Below are positions 31,468 through 42,800 of a stretch of 64,000 bases of DNA, piece by piece. The stretch lies in assembly GCF_001680005.1 (NCBI RefSeq), contig NC_033562.1:1798001-1862000 (forward strand), read 5' to 3'. The notes under the pieces are model-generated. The model had not been told where the DNA came from, did no database searches, and saw only the letters and a program-made list of their open reading frames with translations. Numbering within the stretch: position 1 is the first letter of the stretch; the number at the start of each line of letters is the position of its first letter. The position numbers were made by a program, and so were the translations under genes. The stretch is from Plasmodium coatneyi. Lineage: Eukaryota > Apicomplexa > Aconoidasida > Haemosporida > Plasmodiidae.

Positions 31468-33252
31468 ATGAGTGGAAGGGTAAGGAACACACTGAAGGGA
31501 TTGTTGGTCCCCTCCTTATTCATCCCTTCCTTCTTTACAACATGGACACTTATATATATGATGTATATATAATATTTTATGTGCATAGTGTTTTATTCAT
31601 AATATAGTGGAATTTCAAGTAAAAATGCATACATATAATGTCCCAAATATGTTCTTAGGGGAAGGAAGTTTCAGATCCGCTGCCGTCGAAAATAATATAT
31701 GAGGAACTCGATAGAAGGAAGAACTGTACAGGAGTGCGGGGGGAGCAGGGATGTAACCAGGACATAATTGGAAAAATTAAGGGTGCATTAAGTAGGTATA
31801 GTATTACGGATAAGGACTTGCCCAGTCATATTGTAAAAAATTATTACACCGCATGTACAGTGAGGAGTGAACTATCGTATTATAAACCTTGCTACTTTTT
31901 GTTCTTTTGGATATGTACTGAAATAGGAGACAAATTGGGGAAGATAAATCCAAAATTTGGGTATACAATGGACGACATTTACAAAGCACTGCAGACATTC
32001 CCATGGAAGACAGGTACAAGCAAAGAGAGGGAATGTATTAATATATACCCTCAAATTATGGAATTTAAATGCAAGGCGCTTAAAAAATTCTATGATTACA
32101 ACTATAACATTGAAGCTTTAAAGGATAAGCAGGATTGTAATAAATATTTAAGTGATCCACAGTACGGAACAGATCGTCAGAATGCACAGGAAGGATATTC
32201 ATTGTCATGTGTTATTTGTACGAGTGATGACATTGAGTATTGTAAAGAATTTAGGAAGGAACACAGCAACTGTAGTGGGAAGGGGCAAGAACTACCACAA
32301 TTAACATGCCCTACGGACAACCTACGTGCAGAATTAACGGACAATCTGGAAGGAGGTAAGACAGATAAAGAAATAAGGATGGTTAGGGAAGGGAAGCTAA
32401 CAAATATATATAAGCCAAAAGTATATTATTACAGAAAGCGGAATCCGCACCCTCCCTACACGGACAACACCACCGTATGTTGATAATATTTTCTTCATTA
32501 TAATTTGAACACACATTTTGCATTATATTGTATACTATTCCCCCTTTTCTCTGCTCAAGTAGGTGGGGTGAAGGGTCCGATGTTGAAGGGGGACGTAGAT
32601 GTAACATTACCTAAGATGGAAGGTGACCTAAAAGGTCCAGAAGTGGATATAAAAGGTCCCAAGTTAGATTTAAAAGGTCCCAAAGGCCCAGTAGCTCCAA
32701 CAGGAGAAAGTGAAACAGCAAGTAGTAGCACACCCCTATCCACTATTATACCACCTGTTGCTGTTGCAACAATCGCATTACCAGCAGTTGGATTTTTCCT
32801 ATATAAAGTAAGTAATTAACATAATTACTAATACAAATTATATACATATAACATTAGAATAATATACACATACACATATATTTCCATCATTCATTCTTTC
32901 CCCTTTTTTCGTTCTTCCTTTCTTTCCTTAAAAATTTGCCCCTTCCCACCTAACACCCCTTCTCCCATCTCTTTTTTAGTATAACCTTCTACCTTCTTCG
33001 TTCCTTAACAAATTTGGGATAAACAGCGGAAGAAGGAGTACAAGAAGGGGAAGATCCACTGAACATCACCACTTTGACGACAACACATTCACAGATGACG
33101 ACGACACGTTAACGACATTATACACTAGCGATGATTCTACGACGGAATATGGAACAGAATATGATACACAATCTACAAGAACAGGAAATAGTAGACAGCA
33201 ACAGAGGAAAAGTAACAGCAGGAAGAGAAATATAAGTTATGAACGTATGTAA
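31468..33252 (+). CDS. kir: KIR protein with AHNAK-like exon
   Basis: Exons are 31468..31479 (MSGR, donor GTAAGG), 31659..32355, 32563..32807 and 32980..33252, giving 408 aa. Exon 2 holds the KIR ectodomain: GKEVSDPLPSKIIYEEL, CYFLFFWICTEIG, FYDYNYNIEALK and CPTDNLRAEL. It ends in phase 1 (GGAG then GTAAGA). Without that splice the frame stops at 32481-32483, before any TM, so the extra intron is required. Exon 3 begins GVKGPMLKGDVDV, continues LPKMEGDLKGPEVDIKGPK and LDLKGPKGP (residues about 239-279, positions 32568-32690), then a Ser/Thr linker and the TM PPVAVATIALPAVGFFLYK. The 41-residue piece matches the repeat of the primate protein AHNAK. Exon 4 is a normal kir tail (YNLLPSSFLNKFG, HHHFDDNTFTDDDD, ISYERM). 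Splitting ectodomain from stalk/TM is unique among the kir genes here. Confidence 0.88.
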
Positions 33253-34836
33253 TGTAATACGTCACATTGGAATGTAACACAACACGTCACATATCATTAA
33301 ATGTATAGAACACACATTGTTGAATGTAGAACACACATTGTGGAATGTAGAACACACATTGGAATGTAGAACATTTGGAATGTGTTATTGTTTTTTCCTC
33401 AAATTGTAAGTAGTATGTGAAATGTTCCTTCCTACTTCACTTTCTTCCTTCTCCTATTCTACTAATTATGAAGGAAGTGGTGTGTGTATATGTAATGTTG
33501 TAAATACATTACTCCCCCCTTAATAATAATTATAGAACATGCAAAAAAAAAGTTATTTTATAATTTGGTATATGCATATATATATGCATAATATTGTTTA
33601 TGAATAACATTGCTGTGTGTGTAGAACACATAATAATTTATTATATAATTATTCATATAGAATAAAAATATAAAAATAAATAAAAAGGAAGGAAGGGTAG
33701 GTTCACTGTAATAATTTAAGAGTGCAACTTATAGTACTGGACAACACATATAAGTTGCATATATATAAACAAACTAAATAACCCCCCCCTTTTTTTTTGT
33801 TTTTATATGTACCCACCCTTCACATTTCTCAACTATGACATTTACATTTTTGCGACCAAAAGGAAAAAAATGAGGGTTCGCACATCAATATATAAAAATA
33901 AAATATGCATTAAAAAAAAGAAGCAAGGAGTGAAGAAATGAGGAAACTATTACAATTATGGGAAGGATGTGCACATACATTTTCTTCCTCTCCAATAAAC
34001 AATTAATATGTAATTCCATGCAATTCTCCCCCCCTTTTTTATTCTATCATTTTTATTTAATTCATATATACGCGAATCTTACTATTTACTTAATGTACAC
34101 ATTGGGGGATGAGAACATTCAGCACATATATATGAACTATATGTATATTAAAAGGTTCTTAATAGTTTCTTCTAATAATAGGGAAGCCCAAATTAATATT
34201 ACATATTGAAATTCCATGTTAAATAAAGAAATCATGATCTTATATATGTAGCAGTAGAAGTGTATATAATATATAATACAATGTTCCGCAGGAATATATA
34301 TGCGTATACACAATGCCAATAATAAACAACAGTGCAATACACGGATAACGAATATATAACGAAATCCAATAATATAGTATACACGGATAAGGAATATATA
34401 TATGTATATATGCGTACACACAATGCCAATAATAAACAACAGTGTACAATAATTTAACAGTGGTACACGGATAATAAATTCGCAAAGGGAACTAATTTTT
34501 TTTTCATTCTGTTTTGCTATTCCAGTACAGCATATTCGTTCCTATTTTTTTTTTTGCCTCCTCTGTTCACAATAGTTGAGTACATATATATATGCACAAT
34601 GTAATAGCACTCCCTAATGATACATATGAATAATGTACTAGCACTCCTTCAAAAAAAAAAATTAAAGGAATGCATATTATTATTAGGGAAAAGGAGTTTA
34701 GTAATTATTCGTTCGTAATTATTATTGTACGAATAAAATTCCTACCAATATATTCTGCATGAATGAATAGAAATGAATTACCAAAGAAGCCTGTTACATA
34801 TACATAAAAAAAAAATAATACACACACATGTGAACA
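33253..34836. other. kir intergenic region with short tandem repeats
   Basis: About four copies of a 20-23 bp unit (GAATGTAGAACACACATTG) lie at 33300-33380, probably in the 3' UTR of the preceding gene. A direct repeat of about 50 bp (ACACAATGCCAATAATAAAC) occurs at about 34300-34335 and 34415-34445. The rest is AT-rich. No gene seen. Confidence 0.55.
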
Positions 34837-34942
34837 ATGGCGTGCGAATCACAGGTTGGTTATTCCCTAATTTAGAATGCATAATTCAATAGTATACACA
34901 TATATAATGCTCTATGTATAACATAATAAATTTGGAGGGGGG

Positions 34943-34982
<40 letters not shown>

Positions 34983-35889
34983 GTGTGTATATATATACAT
35001 ATCCTTTGAAAATTAAATTTGTAGGACTCTTCTCCGAGCGGTTTACCTTCACGATCTATGTATGGGGATTTCAATAGTGCCGGAACTTCCTGTAATACCG
35101 GCGACTCGGGGCTCCAAAGTGTAGAAACTAATTTGAAAGGTACATTACAGGGGCATCAAAATATTGGGAATTGTATTGATAAAATTCTAAGTGCTTTTTG
35201 CTTTGTGTCCCAAATGAACAGATCTTCGGAGTTAACCTATACGGAACACTGCAATTTTTGGTACTATTGGACAGGCCATATATTATCCAATAAATTGAAC
35301 GATGATGATACATTCAAACAAGTTATGCGTAACATCTACGAACAAACGCAACCATGGTTTGCAAAGAAAAACTGTACACTTGTTTGTAGTGATGTTGGCA
35401 AGGACGTGTTCAAAAAGTTAAAAGAATTATTTGATTATTCTCAGAATTGCAAAACAATGCAGAACATGTTAGAACTTTCTAAGGATTATTACTGTGCAGC
35501 ATATAAAGATTATTTACTGAAGGCTGCTAATACTTACACTAAATTATGCGAGAGCAGTGAAGAAGGCACTCCCCAACATTCATACTGTACGGTACTTAAG
35601 GAGGAATATGGAAAATATAACCCACAAAAGTTACTCAGTTCGAATTGTGGAGCAGCATCTAAAGCACAATCTGCAGCCAGAAGTGCGGCAGGTGCAACCT
35701 ACCCTGTGGGAAGCATCACCCCTACGACCATCACCCCAATAATATCCTCTGCAGTGGCAACCACCATTGGAATACCTGGCATCGCATTTTTTTTATATAA
35801 GGTAATAATTAGCACAATATATTTGGGAATATATAAATAATAACATTTTATTTATATGTCTACATTTATATATACATATATATATACAT

Positions 35890-35935
<46 letters not shown>

Positions 35936-36271
35936 CATACTATACTTATGCATGTTCTCATCAATCCTTCTTCCTTTCCTTTCCTTCAGTATAATCTCCT
36001 ACCTTCCTGGTTTGGTAACCACTCTTCCTCTGGAAATGGAGGAGGAAGGAGCGGAAGAAGAAGTAATAGAAGGAAGAGAGGAGCAACAGCAGTTGACGGT
36101 GACTTTGATGACAACACTCTAACAGACGAAGACGACGACATCTCAACAACAACAGACTCAACAGATGGATCCATTATATACAGCAGACCACCACCATCAC
36201 AACCACCTGCCCGAAGAGGGAAGAATGTCTCTGAACAGGGCCGTCGTAATATTAGTTATGGAAGTATGTAA
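34837..36271 (+). CDS. kir: KIR protein, three exons
   Basis: Exons are 34837..34854 (MACESQ, donor GTTGGT), 35025..35801 and 35990..36271, giving 358 aa. Exon 2 opens DSSPSGLPSRSMYGDFNSAG, with ILSAFCFVSQMN, CNFWYYWTGHIL, VFKKLKELFDYSQN, YYCAAYKDYLLKAANTY and the TM IISSAVATTIGIPGIAFFLYK. The stalk is short and Ala/Thr-rich. Exon 3 starts YNLLPSWFGNHSSSGNGGG, has a basic patch RSGRRSNRRKR, GDFDDNTLTDEDDDIST and RPPPSQPPARR, and ends ISYGSM. Intron 2 contains a long TA dinucleotide run. The GTTGGTTA donor after exon 1 is shared with the kir gene at 51522. Confidence 0.9.
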
Positions 36272-37373
36272 ATGCGTTCCCCTTCCCTTCCCGTTAATTA
36301 GAAATAGTGCGTAATGTTCCTTCTTCTTCCTTCTTTCTTCCTAACAATTATGAAGGAAGGCCTGCATCGGTTGTCCACCCCCACCACCTGCTCCAATGTT
36401 ACCTTAACCCTTTCCTTCCTTCCTTAGACCACATTCTTTCTATCAGGAAAGAAGAAGGAATTGTTCGGAAGTGGTTCTTGTTGTGCTTTCCCGCCGCTTT
36501 TATTTCCATCATTGAAATATATTCCAACATGGAATGAATGGAAATATATATTGTAAAAAGGGGGAGGGGGGGAGAAAAAGAATTTGCACTTATTAAAGAA
36601 TTTACACTTATTAAAAAGTTGCACTGTATATAAGGTATGCACGTTATTAAGGTGTTCACTCCCTATTTATATGAACAATCATAATAAAAAGGCATGCGCA
36701 CGTGTGAACAAATGCAAGCATGTAAATATGGTAATGTCATATTACGAATACCTAAATACCATATGAGTACTGTTGTAAATGGAGGAAATACCACATGAGT
36801 CCTGTTTTAAATGGGTAAATACCACATGAGTACTGTTGTAAATGGAAGAAATACCACATGAGTACTGTTGTAAATGGGTAAGAACAAAAATATATATAAA
36901 AGGAATGTGCATTTTTTTTTTAATTTCTCCTTTTTCCTCCTCTTTTTCCCTCTTCCTTTCTCATCTATTTTGTTCCTTTTTTTTTTTTGCTTATGTATTT
37001 TGAACTTTCTTATATTATATTCATATAAAATAATTCGACGTACATACATATGTGTATAAGGTTTGTTATCTTTTTTTTTGAAAAATTAAACGAAATTTAT
37101 ATTATTATTGAAGAAAAAAAAAAGTAAAAAATTCCACACACTTCCACCCCTACAAACATACACTTACCAAACATACAGTACAATCATCATAGGAACAAAC
37201 ATAAACAAGCAGGCAGAAATAAAACACAACAAAAATTTTGCACATACAACACTTCCCCACATACTAAATACATAGATATATGAACAACAACCGCCCCCCT
37301 TTTTATAAGAAGGAAAAGGAAGGAAGGGAGGAAGTTTATATATTATACATATAAACGTGCATACATAATAAAG
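36272..37373. other. kir intergenic region, tandem repeat 36750-36876
   Basis: Four imperfect copies of a roughly 31-33 bp unit (ATACCACATGAGTACTGTTG followed by TAAATGG) lie at 36755-36876. Poly-T tracts follow at 36912-36921 and 36980-36990. No gene seen. Confidence 0.6.
37085..37215 (+). promoter_or_regulatory. conserved kir upstream block
   Basis: About 160-290 nt before the kir first exon at 37374 there is the order TTATTATTGAAGAA, poly-A/AGT, AATTCCA, CACCCCTACA, then CAATCATCATAGGAACAAAC. The same order occurs at 48078-48165 before the kir start at 48244. The rest of the upstream sequence is less alike. It could be a promoter or 5' UTR element, or simply recent common ancestry. Confidence 0.4.
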
Positions 37374-39302
37374 ATGACTGATGAGGTAATGCGCTTTATT
37401 CCTTATTTTAAAAGGGGGGGCCATTTGAATAATGTGTCCACACATATATATATATACGTATATATGTAATACATACATATATATACCCCATATATACATA
37501 TACCGATATATATGTATATAATATACCCTTCCTCCTTTCTTTTGCTTTCCCCTTTTTTCTTACACTACAAAAGAGCACATAAAAGGAGCATATATAATAC
37601 TTCTTATATGTGCGATATGCTGTAAAATAATGGGGAAATATAATATTAAATAGAAATATTAATTTATATATTCCACTTCCACTTCTTCTTTGCCAACTGT
37701 TATATATTTACAGACAATAGATCCAAGGAGTTTACCTTCACATAAGTATTTCTATGGCCCATTCGAAGAGAGCACAGGAACATGTAATGGCAGTACCGCG
37801 CAAGCAATAGAACAGCAGCTGAATGCAAATACTGATACTGTGGGTTACAAAGATAAAATTGTGAAAGCGGCATGTTATGTCGCCGCAATGTATGAGCACC
37901 AGAAGGAAACATATTCGAAGGAAGGCTGTAATTTTTTCTATTATTGGATAGGGGGGAAACTGTCAAAGTGGATGGCCAAGGACGAAGAGTTTAAGAGTCT
38001 CCTAGTTACTCTTTGCGGAATTATAAAGGGTGCGTATCTCAGTAAGGGGTGTGGAATTATTTGTCAAAGTATTGAGAGGAATATTTTTGAACAAAGAAAA
38101 ATCGTATTAGATTATTGGCATGACTATGATAATATAGATGAAGATATACAGGGAGGTGGGCCCGATGGTAAGGACAAGTGGTCCAGTTACCTAGATAATA
38201 TAAGTGAAGCATGTGACACTGTGAAAAGCGGTTGTCCCCTAGGGACTAGAAACAATGATTACTGTACCCATTTCAATGAAGAATATAGAAATTACTGTGA
38301 TAGGAAACTGCCAGAATTGGAAACGAAATTAAAATCTGCAGAAGAAACTGCACTTCGAGCACAACAAGAAAAACAATCCACACAATCCCAACTAAACGAA
38401 GCTCTTCATCAAGCAAATAAAGCTTCCTCTCTTTCTTCCACATTCGGCACCTTAGCAGCATTAGAATTACCAGCATTGGCATATTTCCTATTTAAGGTAA
38501 AATATTACCAACATTATACATTATAATTGCGAAATATAAATAATAGTAATTAATCCTTAGACTCGCTTCCTTCCTTAGACATACCTTTCCTTCCCTCCTT
38601 AGATTCTCTTTCCTTTCTCATCCTTAGACCGTCCTTTTCTTCCTCCTCCTTACACACTCCTTCCAATCCCCTCCTTCCCTTCCTCCTTAGACCATCCTTC
38701 TTCTTTCCTTAGACCATCCTTCTTCTTTCCTTAGACCATCCTTCTTCTTTCCTTAGACCCTTCTATTCCTTCCTTAGATCCTTCCTTCCTCCTTAGACCT
38801 TCTTTCCTTTCGTTCCTTAGACTCATCCTTCCTTCCTCTTCCTTAGACCCTCCTTTCCTTCCTTAGAACATCCCTTTCTTTCCGTTCTAGACCTTCCTTC
38901 CACCCCTAACTACCTTCCCCTCCACCAAGCATCGCTAACACAACCTTCCTTTCCACCAACCACCTAACAACCCACCAACCACCTAACAACCCACCAACCA
39001 CCTAACAACCCACCAACCACCCTAACAACCTTCTTTTCGTTCAGTATAAACCGTGGTCTTCTTTGTTTGGTAATCATTTATCTGGAAATGGAGGAAGAAT
39101 AAGGAAAAGATCAGCCTCACACGAATTCGATACGTTAACGTACGATTCAACGGACACTTCCACAATAGGTCCAACAGATGTAGCCGAAAATTCTACAGTA
39201 CGCTCTGTGGCGCACACAAGACAACCCAAAGGAAGAGCAGGAAGGGCAGGAACAGGATCAAATAATAGAAGGGGGAAAAACATTAGTTACCAAAACATGT
39301 AA
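37374..39302 (+). CDS. kir: KIR protein with coiled-coil stalk
   Basis: Exons are 37374..37385 (MTDE, donor GTAATG), 37714..38496 and 39045..39302, giving 350 aa. Exon 2 opens TIDPRSLPSHKYFYGPFEE, with AACYVAAMYEH, CNFFYYWIGGKLSKW, IFEQRKIVLDYWHDYDN and CTHFNEEYRNYC. The segment before the TM (LETKLKSAEETALRAQQEK, QSTQSQLNEALHQANKASS) has heptad spacing and no Cys, predicting a coiled-coil stalk. The TM is FGTLAALELPALAYFLFK. Exon 3 is YKPWSSLFGNHLSGNGG, with HEFDTLTYDSTD, ending ISYQNM. Intron 2 (548 bp) is filled with CCTTAGACC and CCACCTAACAACC repeats. Relatives with the same stalk type and intron are at 48244 and 58483. It is tail to tail with SICAvar (39818). Confidence 0.9.
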
Positions 39303-39817
39303 CACATTAAAGGAAAGCCCGCTGGGAAGAACATATATAAGCGCAAACAGAATTCATAGTGTAATAAGCGAAATGGAATTTCCATTTTTTTCCCTTTCCT
39401 TCTTTTTTCTCCATTTCTTTTTCTTTTTTTCTTCCTTTTTTTTTTATTCCTTTTCTTCATATTTCTTTCTTTTCTTCCTTCCGTGTGCTTGTTTAAATAA
39501 CTGCATCAAGGAAACAATACTCCCAAAAGAGGTGCACAAAGTAGAAAAAAAAAGGAAGGTGCGGACCTTTTCAAAAAAATATTCATGTATTTTAAAAAAC
39601 AAACAAAAAAATATTTGTGAACTCAAAATTTTTGTAACAAAATGAATAAGCATTTTTTTAAATCTACAATAAAGAAGAAATTTTACCAAACAAATCAAAA
39701 TGAAGTGCGTAAGAAAATTTATTTTTTTTTTCCCGCCTTACATTCATTACACATGAACGTAAATAATTTAATACAAAACGAAAAAAAAGAATTAAAGAAA
39801 AAAGTATTTACTACACC
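39303..39817. other. shared spacer between convergent kir and SICAvar ends
   Basis: This sequence can be followed along 59848-60340 and in part along 9309-9600 and 50417-50950. Common pieces include ATACTCCCA, GGAAGGTGC, TATTCATG, TTTTGTAACA(A/G)AATGAATAAGC, TTTTACCAAACAAATCAAAA and ATTACACATGAACG. It holds the 3' UTRs of both genes and no further gene. Confidence 0.7.
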
Positions 39818-42800
39818 CTAAAACTCGGAATCTGAACTTAGAACCTGTTCCTTAGTATCACATTCCCTAGGAACACCTTCCTTTGGAACAAAGTCTTCCT
39901 CCTTTATAAATTCACTTCCAATGAATTCTTGAACCAAAATTTCAAAAAAGTCTTCTTTCGTCGAATGCAGGTCCCCTTTTTGACATTCGTTTAAGACTTC
40001 TAAATGAATATCAATAATCATGCGGCGACCAGAACGTTTTTTCCTTCTTTTTTTTCGTGTTGATCTCGGTTTTTGTTCCTTTACTAAAGTATATGCATGT
40101 GGACCATCTGCCTGGTCGTCCACATGGTCAACAATCTGCTGTTCTAAGGATGGACCACGTACTTGATAAGCTCTCCTGTAACGTTTTCTTCTCTTACCAA
40201 GCATTCCAAAGTACTGAACAAAAAAAAAGAAAAAAGGGAGAAAATGTTTCTTTAATAGGGGTGTGAAATGTTTGTTCACACGCAACAGTAATTACTACTT
40301 CACACTCTAAAATGTGAAATCCTACACACACACCCTAAAATGCGAAATTCTACACACACACACCCTAAAATGCAAAAACCTACACACACACCCTTAAAAT
40401 GCGAAATAGTACACGCACACCCTTAAAATGCGAAATAGTACACGCACACACCTAAAATGCTGAATCCTATACATACACACCCTAAAATGCGAAATCTTAC
40501 ACATACACCCCCTAAAATGCGAAATCCTACACACACACCCAACTGATTCATTCACGTTAATTTTTTTTTCCTTTCTTTTTCCCCTTTTCTTTCTTATTCT
40601 TTTTCTTTTTTTACCTTCCAGAGTAAGTAGCTCATGATAGAAATGCCTAGCATGGCAGGAGCAAGAGGGAGGTAAGGATGAAGGTTGGAAGGGTTAAGCT
40701 TGTGAGTAAGTTTGGAAGCAGTAGGAATGTCAGGGACAACCTTTCTTTGACCACTTTTAGTTTTTGTACCATCGCTAGGTGAGAGTGGTGGTGCAGGTGC
40801 TGTTGGTTGTGGTTTTTCTGGTATAGGTACTGGTGGTTTTTTTTCTTCAGCATGGGAGGAAGGGGCTTCTCCGTCAGTGGAGGAGGAGGGAGATCCTTCC
40901 CCATCCTCACTTTCTTCAACATCTGGTGGGGGTGGTGGTGGTGGAAGGTGTTGAGGAACATGTTCCTCCGCTGTTTCGTCCCTTCTACCTTTACTGCCTG
41001 GTGGAGCAGCAGGTGGTTGGTTACATAGATTACTTATATTAGTTAGAGTTTGATCTATTTCATCTTTTTTGCTATTGTTGTCGAATAGTTCTTTCAACTT
41101 GGACCCCAATTGCTGTTCTCCTACCATGCAAGTTTTATAGTTTTCTTCTTCCCATTTGCAATCAACACATGGGTAGGTTTTCTCGCATTTTTCATCTTTA
41201 ATTTGTTTCATGAATCCGAAGGCCTTTTTTATGCTGTCCTTCGTGTTAGGACACTTATCGTCCATTTGTTTTGCGAATGCATTTAATAAAAGACATGCCA
41301 TGGTTTGTTGAAATTCTTGGTTCAGATAAGGGTGATCCTCACTTCCCGGTTCATGAGACAAGTCAATACCGTACATATATTTTAAACCTTTAACAATGTA
41401 ATTACATGCCCTCTTATTTGCTCCATTCGATGTACCACCTTTTTCTTCAATGCTTCTACATTCTTTTTCGTCTTCCCCATTCCCATTCGTCATAGAAGTG
41501 GACAGGTCTTTCAATATATTCCCAAGATCATCCTTCCCCCAGAAAGCTTTCTACAGAAGTAAAAGGAGAAACATATATATACAAATCATACAGACACAGG
41601 ATTTATGGCGGTCCTTCTCTTTTCCTTTCATATATAAGGAGTACTGTTCATTAGAATGTGCCTAAATCTTAGTGGACAATAATTTTCCTTTACCCAATCC
41701 TCATTCGTTTTATTCTGTCGATATCTTATGGTAAACCATTTATCTGTTACACATTTTGCGCGTATACATAAGTTAGGTTTATCTTTGCAGACACCATCTG
41801 GGGAGGGTGACTTTGCTGCTTTCTTTGGGGTTGCTGCCGTTTCCTCCTGTATTAAAACTTCCTCAAGTTTCTTAACCATTACATTGAATTTATTTGAGTT
41901 GTCACCAGGGGAAACCCCTTGATCAGGTGTTTCTGCCTCAGCCCGCGTAGAACTTCGACCTGCTGGCGCACGGATCCGATATCCCCATTTATTGTTTTCG
42001 CACCAAGTTTGATTAGTATCTGCTTCTATTTTATGATACAACGTACTTGTTTCAAATAGGTCGTACAATTCATCTGACTTATCCCTTTTGCCTCCGTAAG
42101 GAATCTTAAATGCAGCATCATAAGCACATTCCATATAGTTCACACCTTTCTTAATAAATTCCGTCCTTACTTCTTTCACACCCCTAATGACATGTTCTAT
42201 GACCTCCTTTGGAACACAGAACCAATGCATATACCACATCCATACTTTTAATAAATCACATAAGGGAATATTTTTCACTTTCTTCTCACATGGTGTTTTT
42301 CCCTTTTCGTTTTTATATTGCTTTGGAACGCCTGTCGTCAATATTATATTTTTCATCATAATTTCACAAAATGGTCCATATTTCTTCAGGTCTACTCCGT
42401 CCTTAGGGACAGGATCTTCATCAGGTTTGCATAAAGCTAACAGGGGTCCGAGTTCCTCATACTGCTCTTGCTCTTCTCCTGTTACCTTGTTAGAAAATAC
42501 TGTGAACCATTCAGTAATAGTGGCTGTAAGGAGGAAAGAAAATGGAGGTCTAAGGAATGAAGGAAGGAGATCTAAGGAAGGAAGGTACTTCCGATGGGAA
42601 GGAAGGATGATGAAGGAATGCATCGGTATTCGTTCCTTCCCTTCTCCTTCCTCGTTCCCCTTCATCGTTCCCTGCTCACTTCTAGGGTTTTTTCTTTGTA
42701 TAACCTGTTCCAGAGGAGGAGGTGGATGAGGGGTTGGAAGGTGGATATATGTCTTCCAATGCTTTCTTTATTTCTGCGTCGCTATCTATTTTGTCCTTTA

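Noticed and set aside
32356..32483. Kir ectodomain continuing to the stop near 32483 without splicing
   Set aside because: This would give a protein without TM or tail. The GGAG/GTAAGA donor in phase 1 fits the acceptor before the AHNAK-like exon, which also begins in phase 1.
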